A DNA stretch of 64,000 nt, taken from Fangia hongkongensis FSC776 = DSM 21703 (GTDB lineage Bacteria > Pseudomonadota > Gammaproteobacteria > Francisellales > Francisellaceae). The stretch covers positions 218,024-282,023 of the forward strand of contig NZ_KB902239.1 of the NCBI RefSeq assembly GCF_000379445.1, written 5' to 3'. The notes under the pieces were generated by a model. The model saw nothing but the letters and a program-made list of their open reading frames with translations, did no database searches and was not told the origin of the DNA. The first letter of the stretch is position 1; the number at the start of each line of letters is the position of its first letter. Below are positions 17,504-26,412 of this stretch, one piece after another. Made by a program: the position numbers and the translations under genes.

Positions 17504-18739
17504 ATGTTGGATTTTGAGGCATTGAGCACAAATGATGTCGCTATTGTTGGCGGCGGGGTTGTTGGGATGCTCTTGGCGCTGTCACTTGATGAGCTTCACT
17601 TAAAAACACTTGTTATTGAACAAAAGCCCTTTGAATTGCTAGTCAATGATAATAGGGCAATTGCGCTTTCTTATAGCTCAATAAGTGTGTTACATAGCCT
17701 TGGTTTATGGGAGATGATTAAACATGATGCCTCTAGCATTAAGCATATTCATGTATCTGATAAAAAAGCATTTTCACATGTCAAGCTTCATGCTGAAGAA
17801 GAGTCATTACCGTTTTTGGGTGCTGTAATAAAGCTAAGCACTCTCTTAGCGGTATTACTTGATCGCCTAAAAAAATGCAAGAACGTAACATTATTAAGTG
17901 GATATACATCTTGTGATGTAAAGCTTAAAGATCAAACTGATAAAAGCTATACACTTGGGATCAGTAAGCTTACTGATAAAGATGAGATTCATTATCTGGC
18001 ACCAAAGCTAATTATTGCCGCAGATGGCGCTCATTCTAAATTGCGCAAAATGGTAAAGCTAAAGGAGCATTATCATGACTATCAGCAAAAAGCTGTTGTT
18101 TGTGATGTAAGTTTAAAGCGAGATCATGGAAACTGGGCATATGAGCGTTTTGTTACCAATGGTGTATTAGCTATGTTACCTACGGCAAAAAATGCGGTCA
18201 GTTGTGTTTGGGCAACGACAAATGATAATGCAGATCATTTATGTATGCTTTCTGATGCAGCGTTTATTAACACATTGCAAAGTGAATTTGGCTATCGCCT
18301 TGGTCAAATACAAAAGGTTACCTCGAGACAAAGCTTTCCATTATTACTTGTAAAAGCAGAGCGCCTTTATCAAAACAACCTTTTACTTTTTGGGAATGCC
18401 GCACATTTTTTGCATCCAGTTTCAGCGCAGGGGTTAAATTTAAGTATCCGTGATGTTGCTGTTTTGTTTGATTTGATTAAAGAAGATGTACATTTAGAGA
18501 AAATAGCCTCTCTTTTGGAAGCATATACACTTAAACGCCAGCAAGATCATAAAAGAACGGCAATGATTACGCATGAGCTGATGGATTTATTTACAGAAGA
18601 TAAATTATACTTGCAAAAAATGCGCCGTTTAGGGATGTATTTTTTAGCACGAGACAGGCATATGAAAAAAATATTTAGTCAGCTAATGATGGGGAAAATG
18701 AATTACGGATCAAGCTTGATGCAAAAGAAGGTTTTATAA
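17504..18739 (+). CDS. ubiH: UbiH-like FAD monooxygenase of ubiquinone synthesis
   Basis: The 411-residue flavoprotein has the Rossmann FAD motif VAIVGGGVVGMLLALSL at residues about 12-28, the DG motif AADGAHSKLRKM, and the second FAD motif GNAAHFLHPVSAQGLNLSIRD. The last motif shows Gly-Asn instead of the usual Gly-Asp, as seen in UbiH. UbiH hydroxylates a benzoquinol ring carbon during ubiquinone assembly, in the membrane-associated Ubi complex. It follows ygfB by five bases and the next UbiI-like gene begins directly after its stop codon, so all are cotranscribed. There is no clear ribosome-binding site, so translation is probably coupled. Confidence 0.88.
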   Translation: MLDFEALSTNDVAIVGGGVVGMLLALSLDELHLKTLVIEQKPFELLVNDNRAIALSYSSISVLHSLGLWEMIKHDASSIKHIHVSDKKAFSHVKLHAEEESLPFLGAVIKLSTLLAVLLDRLKKCKNVTLLSGYTSCDVKLKDQTDKSYTLGISKLTDKDEIHYLAPKLIIAADGAHSKLRKMVKLKEHYHDYQQKAVVCDVSLKRDHGNWAYERFVTNGVLAMLPTAKNAVSCVWATTNDNADHLCMLSDAAFINTLQSEFGYRLGQIQKVTSRQSFPLLLVKAERLYQNNLLLFGNAAHFLHPVSAQGLNLSIRDVAVLFDLIKEDVHLEKIASLLEAYTLKRQQDHKRTAMITHELMDLFTEDKLYLQKMRRLGMYFLARDRHMKKIFSQLMMGKMNYGSSLMQKKVL

Positions 18740-19927
18740 ATGGAAGATCTCCAATTTGATGTGACGATCATCGGCGGTGGAATGGTTGGCTTGTCTTTGT
18801 CTCTTTCCCTTGAAGCTTGTGGCTTTAAAGTGGCTTTGATTGAAACAAAAAGCTTGAATACACATACACCCTCAGAGACAAAGAAGGTGACTCGGCGTGT
18901 TAGTGCAATTAATGCAGCCTCTGAAAAGTTGTTAGAAGATCTAGGGGTTTGGCAAGATATTTTTATCAATGGATTGGGTGTCTATCGTGAGATGAAAGTC
19001 TGGGATGCTAAATCTGCTGCAAGGCTTGAAATAACAGCAAAAGAGTTCTCTTTAGATGCGCTTGGTTATATCATTGAAAATGATCTTATTAGCTACCATT
19101 TGGCAAAAAAGTTGCAAACAAGTGCTGTCAGTATTTTTGATGCCGTAAAGATAGACGCTATGACAGAAGTGGATGAGCTTTGGCGTATTGATTTGTCATC
19201 TAAAGTGCGCTTATTGTCTTCTTTAATTATTGGCGCAGATGGTGCTAATTCCTATACGCGAGATTTTTTTGGTTTTGAGTTTAATTCAAATACATATCAG
19301 CAAAGTGCACTTGTTGGCACAATTAAGCTTGAAAAGCCACATAATGATACAGCCTATCAGCGCTTTTTCCCAAATGGTGTTTTGGCGCTTTTGCCACTTC
19401 AAGATGCTCATATGGCTTCAATTGTCTACTCACAAAACACAAATGATGCAAATGAAACATGTTCATTGGAAAAGGATTTTTTTGAGGCTAAATTGCAACA
19501 GGATTTTGATCACTTGTTTGGTGAGATTGAGCTTGTGTCCAAAAGGCAAATATTTCCACTTTTGGAGCGGCATGTAAAATCCTATTATCAAAAAGGTGTG
19601 ACCTTAGTAGGTGATGCCGCTCATACCATTCACCCTTTAGCAGGGTTGGGTGTTAATATGGGCTTTCAAGATGTAGTAAGCTTAACGAGAGTGTTAGCGC
19701 AAGCAAAAAGAAAAGGAAGGTTCATTCGCAGTATTGATACCTTGGATGAATATCAAAGATGTAGAAAGTTAGACAATGAAATGATGCTAAAAAGTATCAA
19801 ATTGATAAAAGTGCTATTTTGTAATCAGAACCCAGTGATAACATTAGCAAGATCAGTGGGTGTTAATGCGGTTAATAAAACAAAGTGGCTTAAGCAGTTT
19901 TTTGTTTATCAAGCCAGAGGAAAATAA
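18740..19927 (+). CDS. UbiI/UbiF-like FAD monooxygenase
   Basis: This 395-residue paralogue of UbiH has the FAD motif VTIIGGGMVGLSLSLSL, the DG motif GADGANSYTRDFF and GDAAHTIHPLAGLGVNMGFQD, which is closest to UbiI (VisC) and UbiF. These enzymes hydroxylate C5 or C6 of the ubiquinone ring precursor. Escherichia coli has the order ubiH-ubiI, so UbiI is the first guess, but one enzyme may cover both positions in genomes with fewer homologues. The gene abuts ubiH with no gap. The C-terminus carries extra basic residues (KTKWLKQFFVYQARGK). Confidence 0.85.
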   Translation: MEDLQFDVTIIGGGMVGLSLSLSLEACGFKVALIETKSLNTHTPSETKKVTRRVSAINAASEKLLEDLGVWQDIFINGLGVYREMKVWDAKSAARLEITAKEFSLDALGYIIENDLISYHLAKKLQTSAVSIFDAVKIDAMTEVDELWRIDLSSKVRLLSSLIIGADGANSYTRDFFGFEFNSNTYQQSALVGTIKLEKPHNDTAYQRFFPNGVLALLPLQDAHMASIVYSQNTNDANETCSLEKDFFEAKLQQDFDHLFGEIELVSKRQIFPLLERHVKSYYQKGVTLVGDAAHTIHPLAGLGVNMGFQDVVSLTRVLAQAKRKGRFIRSIDTLDEYQRCRKLDNEMMLKSIKLIKVLFCNQNPVITLARSVGVNAVNKTKWLKQFFVYQARGK

Positions 19928-19939
19928 AATTAAAGATTT

Positions 19940-20953
19940 ATGAAAACAGAAATATTTGACTATCAGTTACCAGAGAAGCTTATTGCAAGATATCCAACAA
20001 AAGAGCGCGATCATAGCCGCCTTTTACATTTAAATCGACAAAGTGGCGCGCTTCAAGATAAATACTTTTATGATATTGTTGATGAAATTCAAGGGAATGA
20101 TCTTTTGGTTTTCAATAACTCAAAAGTGATGGCAGCAAGGCTTTTTGGGCAAAAGCCAACAGGTGCAAAGCTTGAGTTTCTGGTGGAAAAAGTGCTGGAT
20201 GAGGCAACATTTACCAGTCATATTCGTGCGAATAAAGCACCTAAATTAGGATCTGAAGTTCTCATTGAAAATCACAAGGCAATTGTGCTTGAAAAGGCGC
20301 AAGGCTTATACACAATAAAGCTTGATGATATCACGATCTGGCAGCTAATGCATGAGTATGGTCACATGCCTTTGCCGCCTTATATGAAACGAGAAGATGA
20401 AAGTTTTGATGTTGAGCGCTATCAAACGGTATATAGTAAGCTTTTAGGCTCTGTTGCAGCGCCGACAGCGGGGCTTCATTTTACTAAAGCATTATTGAGA
20501 AAGATTGAGCAAAAGGGAGCGAAGCTTGCTTATATTACTTTGCATGTTGGTTCAGGGACATTTAAACCTGTGCAAGCAGAGGATATTACAGCGCACCAAA
20601 TGCACAGTGAGTTGATTGATGTGCCAAAAAGTGTGTGTGATTTGGTTAATGAGACAAAGGCAAAAGGCGGGCGCGTGATTGCAGTTGGAACAACGAGTGT
20701 GAGATCGTTAGAAAGTGCAGCGATATCTGGTGCTATAAAGCCATTTTATGGTGAAAGTGATATCTTTTTATACCCGGGGAAAACATTTAATGTCGTTGAT
20801 GCGATGGTGACCAACTTCCATTTACCAAAATCAACTTTAATTATGCTTGTGAGTGCTTTTTCTTCATTGGATAATATCAAAAAGGCATATGAGCATGCAG
20901 TGAATAATGAATATCGCTTCTACAGTTACGGCGATGCGATGTTTATTAGTTAA
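19940..20953 (+). CDS. queA: S-adenosylmethionine:tRNA ribosyltransferase-isomerase
   Basis: The 337-residue protein is QueA, which transfers the ribosyl part of S-adenosylmethionine to preQ1 in tRNA to make epoxyqueuosine. Typical blocks are FDYQLPEKLIARYPTKERDHSRLL at the N-terminus, NNSKVMAARLFG, GSVAAPTAGLHFT and HVGSGTFKPV, then TSVRSLESA. The length is close to the usual 350. It is 12 bases downstream of the UbiI-like gene. In most relatives tgt lies between queA and yajC; here tgt is missing and a small secreted-protein gene and def take its place. No strong ribosome-binding site is seen. Confidence 0.95.
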   Translation: MKTEIFDYQLPEKLIARYPTKERDHSRLLHLNRQSGALQDKYFYDIVDEIQGNDLLVFNNSKVMAARLFGQKPTGAKLEFLVEKVLDEATFTSHIRANKAPKLGSEVLIENHKAIVLEKAQGLYTIKLDDITIWQLMHEYGHMPLPPYMKREDESFDVERYQTVYSKLLGSVAAPTAGLHFTKALLRKIEQKGAKLAYITLHVGSGTFKPVQAEDITAHQMHSELIDVPKSVCDLVNETKAKGGRVIAVGTTSVRSLESAAISGAIKPFYGESDIFLYPGKTFNVVDAMVTNFHLPKSTLIMLVSAFSSLDNIKKAYEHAVNNEYRFYSYGDAMFIS

Positions 20954-20988
20954 AAGTGTTATTCAAATAAGCAATGTAGGAGTAAAGT

Positions 20989-21483
20989 GTGACAATGAAA
21001 CAAATATTAACCTTGTTATTTACGCTCTTAATCGGTTACACATATTCATTTGCGGCTGATAACTTGAGTCCCAAAGCGGCGCCTACAATGCAAGTCATTG
21101 CATCGGGCGATAAGTCACTTTCTTTAAACGAGCAATTAAGTGGTGTTGCACCGCCGCCGAAAGCTGTGCCGATCAGTACGCCAAAAGTGCAAACAATCAA
21201 TTACACTGCAACAACGGGCAATGAGCCTGAAATTAGAAAATTTCAAATGGATATTGTAAATGCCTTTCATAATGCGGATAAAGAGGCAGACGATTTCACA
21301 AAGCCAGAGCAATATACGTTGTATATGCTATATAAGCAGGCAGAGCAAAATCAATTACAATTAAAACAAAATGATCAAATGATTCTGGCATTAAAGGAAA
21401 TTGCGGCACAAAATGACAGGCTTATTACACTTATGGATGAGTTGAAATCAGAAAAATCGCAGCAAAACAATCAGCAAAAATAA
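20989..21483 (+). CDS. Secreted or periplasmic protein of unknown function
   Basis: The 164-residue protein has a signal peptide (QILTLLFTLLIGYTYSFA, cleavage before ADN). A Pro/Lys-rich linker (GVAPPPKAVPISTPKVQ) follows, then a helical, Gln-rich C-terminus likely to form a coiled coil. The GTG at 20989 is used because AGGAG lies six bases upstream; an ATG at 20995 is possible. It sits between queA and def in the same direction. I do not recognise the family. Export and coiled-coil character suggest an envelope role, but nothing more can be said. Confidence 0.7.
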   Translation: MTMKQILTLLFTLLIGYTYSFAADNLSPKAAPTMQVIASGDKSLSLNEQLSGVAPPPKAVPISTPKVQTINYTATTGNEPEIRKFQMDIVNAFHNADKEADDFTKPEQYTLYMLYKQAEQNQLQLKQNDQMILALKEIAAQNDRLITLMDELKSEKSQQNNQQK

Positions 21484-21500
21484 CGAGCAAGGAGTGGGTG

Positions 21501-22043
21501 ATGGCAGTTTGTGAAATTATTCGTCTTGGCAATCCCGTATTGCGACAAAAAGCAAAGCCTTTTACAAAAGAGGAAATTTTAAAGCGTGAGACAAAAGCGC
21601 TTATTAAAGATATGGATGATACTATGGCGGCTTTAGGTGGCATTGGCATTGCAGCGCCTCAAATAGGTATCTCTAAACAAGCTGCAATTATTGAGATTAA
21701 AAAAGACAATCCACGTTATAAAAATCTAAATGTGTCTGGTCGATATGTCATATTTAACCCGATTATTAGCATTGTTGATGATCAAAAAACGGGGTTTTGG
21801 GAGGGGTGTTTATCTGTTCCTGGAATAAGAGGCTGTGTTGAAAGAGCAAGTGCAATTAAAGTTGAGTATCTAGATGAAACAGCAAACGCGCAAAGTTTAT
21901 ATTTAGATGATTTTAGAGCAGTTGTCTTCCAGCATGAGCTTGACCATCTCTTCGGGGTAGTTTTTTTGGATAGAATTACGGATACAACAAAAATTGCCTT
22001 CCAAGAAGAGTTTGATCAGTTTATTTCACCAGCACAATCTTAA
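21501..22043 (+). CDS. def: Peptide deformylase
   Basis: The 180-residue enzyme has all three peptide deformylase motifs: GIGIAAPQIG, EGCLSVPG and QHELDHLFG, supplying the Cys and two His metal ligands and the catalytic Glu. It removes the formyl group from the N-terminal methionine of new proteins. The ATG at 21501 is chosen because AAGGAG lies six bases upstream; a GTG three bases earlier is less well placed. Def normally pairs with fmt, which is absent here; the location between queA and yajC is unusual. It may be a second deformylase, since only one is visible in this window. Confidence 0.95.
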   Translation: MAVCEIIRLGNPVLRQKAKPFTKEEILKRETKALIKDMDDTMAALGGIGIAAPQIGISKQAAIIEIKKDNPRYKNLNVSGRYVIFNPIISIVDDQKTGFWEGCLSVPGIRGCVERASAIKVEYLDETANAQSLYLDDFRAVVFQHELDHLFGVVFLDRITDTTKIAFQEEFDQFISPAQS

Positions 22044-22148
22044 GCAGACAATTGTTGTCAAAACACCATCAGTCATGTACATTAGTCAAGCTTTAAAATT
22101 GTAATTTCAAACAAATAAATGTATTGATAGTCTATAAAGGAGAAAGTA

Positions 22149-22502
22149 ATGAAAAAACTATTAGCAATTTTATCTTCTGTGTTATTGCTAAGCACAAGTG
22201 CGTTTGCTGCCGGTGAAGCCTCTGGTTCAGCAATGAGCTCAATTTTAATGTTGGTAGCCTTTTTTGCCATTTTTTACTTTTTGCTTATTCGCCCTCAAAT
22301 GAAGCGTAATAAAGAGCAACGTAAAATGCTCTCTGAAATTGCGAAAGGAGATGAGGTGATGACAACTGGTGGTATCGTCGGCAAAATTGTTAAAGTTGGT
22401 GAGAATTATACTGAGCTTGAAATCTCTGATAATGTGATTGTTAAAATTCAAAAAAGTGCTGTTTCTGGTGTGCTGCCAAAGGGAGCTGTGCAAACAAACT
22501 AA
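22149..22502 (+). CDS. yajC: Sec translocon accessory protein YajC
   Basis: The 117-residue protein has an N-terminal signal-like segment (LLAILSSVLLLSTSAFA), a second membrane segment (ILMLVAFFAIFYFLLIRPQ) and a small cytoplasmic domain with KGDEVMTTGGIVGKI, the YajC hallmark. YajC associates with SecD and SecF in the inner membrane; those genes follow 23 and ten bases apart. AAAGGAG lies six bases before the ATG. The extra N-terminal hydrophobic segment is unusual compared with the single-span Escherichia coli protein and resembles a cleavable signal peptide, as in other low-G+C relatives. Confidence 0.94.
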   Translation: MKKLLAILSSVLLLSTSAFAAGEASGSAMSSILMLVAFFAIFYFLLIRPQMKRNKEQRKMLSEIAKGDEVMTTGGIVGKIVKVGENYTELEISDNVIVKIQKSAVSGVLPKGAVQTN

Positions 22503-22525
22503 TTTGGATAAGATAAGGTTTTATT

Positions 22526-24469
22526 ATGCTTAATCCCAGACAAAAAGTGGCAGTAAATAAGTATCCTGTTTGGAAATATCTTCTCATACTTGTAATCACT
22601 GTTTTGGCAATTTTATATGCGCTTCCGAATCTTTTTGGAGAGACGCCCTCACTGCAAATTTCACCGAAAGATGGCACAGTTAATGCAGCGCTTATCTCAA
22701 AGGTTGAAACGACACTTGAAAAAGACAAGGTTGAATATAGCTCATTAAAACAGGTCTCTGACACCGTTATTCAAGTTCGGTTTTCAGATGCCAATGAGCA
22801 GATCAAGGCAAGAGGCGTATTGCAAAAAGCAATTGGTGATAATTATATTGTTGCACTTAATATGGCTGCAAATACACCTAATTGGTTATTAGCACTTGGT
22901 GCAGAGCCAATGAATCTTGGACTTGATCTTAGAGGTGGAATGTATCTTGTTTTGGAAGCAGATACGCAAACGGCTATTAATGCAAGATTAAATAACACCC
23001 TTGAGTCTATTTCAAATGGACTAAAAGCTCAGGGAGTTGAGAAGCTTTCTGAAGTGAAAGCAACACAGCAAAAGAACATTGCTAAAGGCGTTGATGCACC
23101 TTTATCCTACAGTTCTGTGGGTTATGTGGCTATTAATTTTGCCTCTAGCTCAGAGCTTGATAAGGCCAAGGCGTATCTCAATGATACCTACAGCAAAACG
23201 CAAAACAATCAGCTTATATATAGCTCTGTTGGAAATACACTAATCGTGAGCTTTAACTCTCAGCTGTTGATGCAAATCAAGCAAGAGGCAATCTCGCAGG
23301 TTGTGACTGTGATGCGAAATCGTATTAACGCACTTGGTGTGGCCGAGGCATCGGTTGCAGCATCAGGTGACTCGCGTGTGATCATTGAGCTTCCGGGGCT
23401 TCAAGATGCAACAAGAGCTAAGCAAATTCTAGGTGGGACTTCAACAGCGAGTTTCTATATTGTTAAGCCGGTATTGAATCGTTTGCAAACAGAAGAGCAG
23501 GGAATTAAGGTTTATCCGCTCACAGCAAATGGCCAAACGATCTACTATCAACTAGAAGGTAATGCAGTTGCTGGAGGAAGCCAGATTGTCAATGCCTCTC
23601 CTGGTGTGGATCCACAAACAGGTCAGCCGATTGTTGCTGTGCAATTAAGCTCAGATGCATCGGGTCATTTTAGAGAAGTGACCAGTAAGAACATTAACAA
23701 TTTGATGGGGGTGATGCTTGTTAACACCACCTATCAAAAAGAGATGGTTAATGGCAAAGAAGTTAATAAAGTTGATAAGAATGAAAAGCTAGTGAATGCC
23801 GCAACGATTCAATCAGCATTAGGGGCAAACTTCCAAATTACGGGCCTTGATCAAAGAGAGGCGAATAACCTTGCGCTTATGATTCGATCTGGCGCACTTC
23901 AAGTGCCTGTCCATATTGCTCAAGAGCAGCAAATTGGCCCAACGCTAGGGAAACAAAATATTGAGCAAGGTGTTATCTCAATTGTGGTTGCCTTGGTGTT
24001 GGTGATTTTATTTATGGCGATTTATTATCATTTATTTGGTATTGTCGCTAATGTGGCATTGGTGCTTAATTTAATCTTGATTGTTGCTGTAATGTCTATT
24101 ATTCCAGGTGCTACATTGACTTTGCCGGGTATTGCGGGCATTGTGCTGAACCTTGGGATGTCAATTGATGGTAATGTACTTATCTTCGAGCGGATTCGAG
24201 AGGAGCTAAGAAATGGCATGCCGGTGCAAAGTGCTATTCATGCCGGTTATGAAAGAGCATTTGGTACGATTCTTGACTCCAATGTGACGACATTAATTGT
24301 TGCGGTGATTTTATTTGCAATTGGTACAGGTGCGGTTAAAGGCTTTGCAGTAACGTTGATTATCGGTATTATTACATCGATGTTCACAGCAGTGACAGTT
24401 TCTCGCGCAATGACCAACCTGATTTATGGCTCTCGCCGAAATCTTAAAAAACTATCTATTGGGATATAG
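22526..24469 (+). CDS. secD: Protein translocase subunit SecD
   Basis: The 647-residue protein is SecD, with a first membrane span (YLLILVITVLAILYAL), the GLDLRGGMYLVLEAD motif, a large periplasmic domain (residues about 35-465) and five C-terminal membrane spans including LTLPGIAGIVLNLGMSIDGN and FERIREELRNG. SecDF uses the proton gradient to pull proteins through SecYEG on the periplasmic side. The order yajC-secD-secF and the short gaps indicate one operon. AAGG precedes the ATG. The protein is slightly longer than Escherichia coli SecD (615), with the extra length in the periplasmic domain. Confidence 0.96.
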   Translation: MLNPRQKVAVNKYPVWKYLLILVITVLAILYALPNLFGETPSLQISPKDGTVNAALISKVETTLEKDKVEYSSLKQVSDTVIQVRFSDANEQIKARGVLQKAIGDNYIVALNMAANTPNWLLALGAEPMNLGLDLRGGMYLVLEADTQTAINARLNNTLESISNGLKAQGVEKLSEVKATQQKNIAKGVDAPLSYSSVGYVAINFASSSELDKAKAYLNDTYSKTQNNQLIYSSVGNTLIVSFNSQLLMQIKQEAISQVVTVMRNRINALGVAEASVAASGDSRVIIELPGLQDATRAKQILGGTSTASFYIVKPVLNRLQTEEQGIKVYPLTANGQTIYYQLEGNAVAGGSQIVNASPGVDPQTGQPIVAVQLSSDASGHFREVTSKNINNLMGVMLVNTTYQKEMVNGKEVNKVDKNEKLVNAATIQSALGANFQITGLDQREANNLALMIRSGALQVPVHIAQEQQIGPTLGKQNIEQGVISIVVALVLVILFMAIYYHLFGIVANVALVLNLILIVAVMSIIPGATLTLPGIAGIVLNLGMSIDGNVLIFERIREELRNGMPVQSAIHAGYERAFGTILDSNVTTLIVAVILFAIGTGAVKGFAVTLIIGIITSMFTAVTVSRAMTNLIYGSRRNLKKLSIGI

Positions 24470-24478
24470 GAGCGAGTC

Positions 24479-25432
24479 ATGGAATTTTTTAAGAAAAAAA
24501 CTGATTTTGATTTTATGGGTATTCGCAAGTGGACAGCACTTGTATCGATTATTTTAATTGGTATATCCATTGCCTTTCTTGCTGTAAGAGGCCTGAATAT
24601 GGGGCTTGATTTTACAGGCGGCTATCAAATTCAAGTAAACTATACACAAACGCCTTCTACCACGGATGTTACTAATCGCTTAAAGGGAGCTGGGCTCTCA
24701 GGCGCGCAGGTGACAACCTTCGGCTCAAGTGATAGCTTGATGATTAAGCTTCCAGTTGAGCAAAAAGGTAAAAATCAAGGCGCTATTAACCAAGATGGTG
24801 AGTCGGTGCAGCAAGCGCTAAAAGCAGAAGTATCTAAAGCACTAGGTACTCAAGCGACAGTTGCAAGCTTAAACTATATTGGTCCGCAAGTGGGTAAAGA
24901 GCTTGCGACAAATGGCTTATTGGCGCTGATCGTTGCCATGATTTGTATTGTCGGTTATATCGCATTTCGATTTGAAATGAAGTTTGCTTTAAGCGCTGGA
25001 ATTGCATTAATCCATGACCCTATTGTTATTTTGGGCGTATTCTCTGCATTTCAGTTAGAGTTTAACCTTATCACCTTAGCGGCAGTATTGGCAGTTATTG
25101 GTTTTTCACTGAATGATACGGTTGTTATCTATGACCGGGTTCGTGAAAACTTCCGTAAAATGCGAAAAGCAAGTGTGATTGAGGTTATCAATCGCTCTGT
25201 TAATGATACCTTATCACGTACGATTATGACTTCAGGTTTAACGCTGCTTGTTGTCGTGGTGTTGTTCTTCTTTGGTGGTCCTTCACTACATGAGTTTTCA
25301 TTGGCGCTTATTTTAGGTGTTATTATTGGCACCTATTCCTCTATCTATGTGGCAGGTGTTTTAGCAGTGTTATTTGGCTTAAAACGTGAGTCTTTACTGC
25401 CAACCGCTAAAATTGAAGATGGTCGACCATAA
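24479..25432 (+). CDS. secF: Protein translocase subunit SecF
   Basis: The 317-residue protein has six membrane spans, the SecF motif NMGLDFTGGYQIQV near residues 41-54 and the conserved NDTVVIYDRVRENFRK block. It partners SecD in the proton-driven late stage of Sec export. It starts nine bases after secD, with AGGAG before the ATG. Length is close to the usual 323. The operon ends here; rpoH follows with its own promoter at 25488. Confidence 0.96.
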   Translation: MEFFKKKTDFDFMGIRKWTALVSIILIGISIAFLAVRGLNMGLDFTGGYQIQVNYTQTPSTTDVTNRLKGAGLSGAQVTTFGSSDSLMIKLPVEQKGKNQGAINQDGESVQQALKAEVSKALGTQATVASLNYIGPQVGKELATNGLLALIVAMICIVGYIAFRFEMKFALSAGIALIHDPIVILGVFSAFQLEFNLITLAAVLAVIGFSLNDTVVIYDRVRENFRKMRKASVIEVINRSVNDTLSRTIMTSGLTLLVVVVLFFFGGPSLHEFSLALILGVIIGTYSSIYVAGVLAVLFGLKRESLLPTAKIEDGRP

Positions 25433-25487
25433 CTATAATTTCAGTTCTTTTATGCTTGCAAATAAGGATATTTGTTGAGCAAAACTA

Positions 25488-25496
25488 TGCTATAAT
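25488..25496 (+). promoter_or_regulatory. Extended -10 promoter of rpoH
   Basis: TGCTATAAT combines a consensus -10 (TATAAT, 25491-25496) with the upstream TG of extended -10 promoters. No matching -35 box is present at the normal distance, which fits an extended -10 type. Transcription would start near 25503, about 30 bases before rpoH. Confidence 0.5.
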
Positions 25497-25535
25497 TCTT
25501 AACATTAAAACAATAATAAAGATTTTGTATTCTCA

Positions 25536-26411
25536 ATGGGTAAAGAGCTTGTTGTAAAGAAAAACACCTTACCGATTCCTGCCTTATCAGATACCGATGG
25601 ATTGGATAGTTATATTCGTTTTGCTAATAGTATTCCTATGTTAACTGAAGCGGAAGAAAAAGAGCTTGCAGAGCGATTACGTTATCAACAGGATATTGAT
25701 GCGGCACAAGCGCTTATTATGGCGCATTTACGTTTTGTTATCAAAGTGGCACGTGGTTTTTCAGGCTATGGGCTGCCTATTACCGATCTCATTCAAGAAG
25801 GCAATATTGGTCTTATGAAAGCAGTGAGACGCTTTGACCCTGAGGTGGGTGTGCGTTTGGTTTCTTTTGCTGTACATTGGATTAAGGCTGAAATGCACGA
25901 GTATATTTTAAAAAACTGGCGCATTGTTAAAATTGCAACGACCAAATCACAAAGAAAACTCTTTTTTAACTTAAGAAGCAGTAAAAAGCGTTTTGGTTGG
26001 CTAAATGAAGAAGAAATTCAAGATGTCGCAAAAGAGCTTGGTGTTCAGCCAGAGACGGTTGTTGAAATGGAAAAGCGAATGAATGCTTATGATATGGCAT
26101 TTGATGCGCCAATTGAAGAAGGGGATGATGCCAAGGCTTATCATCCATCTTTATATCTTGAAGATCAATCTAGAAATCCAGAAGCGTTGGTTGAAGATGA
26201 TGATTTTGAACAGAAGACGCAAATAAAATTGCAAGAAGCCATTGATGAGTTAGATGAGAGAAGCCGTGATATTATTTTATCAAGATGGTTTTCAGACGAA
26301 AAAGCGACTTTACATGATTTGGCTGCAAAATATCAAATTTCTGCTGAGCGTGTTCGTCAGCTAGAAGAAAGTGCAATGGGAAGACTGAAATCTTCCGTTG
26401 CACATCTGTAA
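25536..26411 (+). CDS. rpoH: Heat-shock sigma factor RpoH (sigma-32)
   Basis: The 291-residue sigma factor has the RpoH box [15 protein letters not shown], which is specific to sigma-32. Region 2 is [21 protein letters not shown] and [17 protein letters not shown], and region 4.2 is [14 protein letters not shown]. It directs transcription of heat-shock genes. The leader is short, so an RNA thermometer like that of Escherichia coli would have to involve the start of the coding sequence. It converges on the porin gene; the two stop codons are one base apart. The ATG lacks a strong ribosome-binding site, as is common for rpoH. Confidence 0.96.
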   Translation: MGKELVVKKNTLPIPALSDTDGLDSYIRFANSIPMLTEAEEKELAERLRYQQDIDAAQALIMAHLRFVIKVARGFSGYGLPITDLIQEGNIGLMKAVRRFDPEVGVRLVSFAVHWIKAEMHEYILKNWRIVKIATTKSQRKLFFNLRSSKKRFGWLNEEEIQDVAKELGVQPETVVEMEKRMNAYDMAFDAPIEEGDDAKAYHPSLYLEDQSRNPEALVEDDDFEQKTQIKLQEAIDELDERSRDIILSRWFSDEKATLHDLAAKYQISAERVRQLEESAMGRLKSSVAHL

Positions 26412-26412
26412 A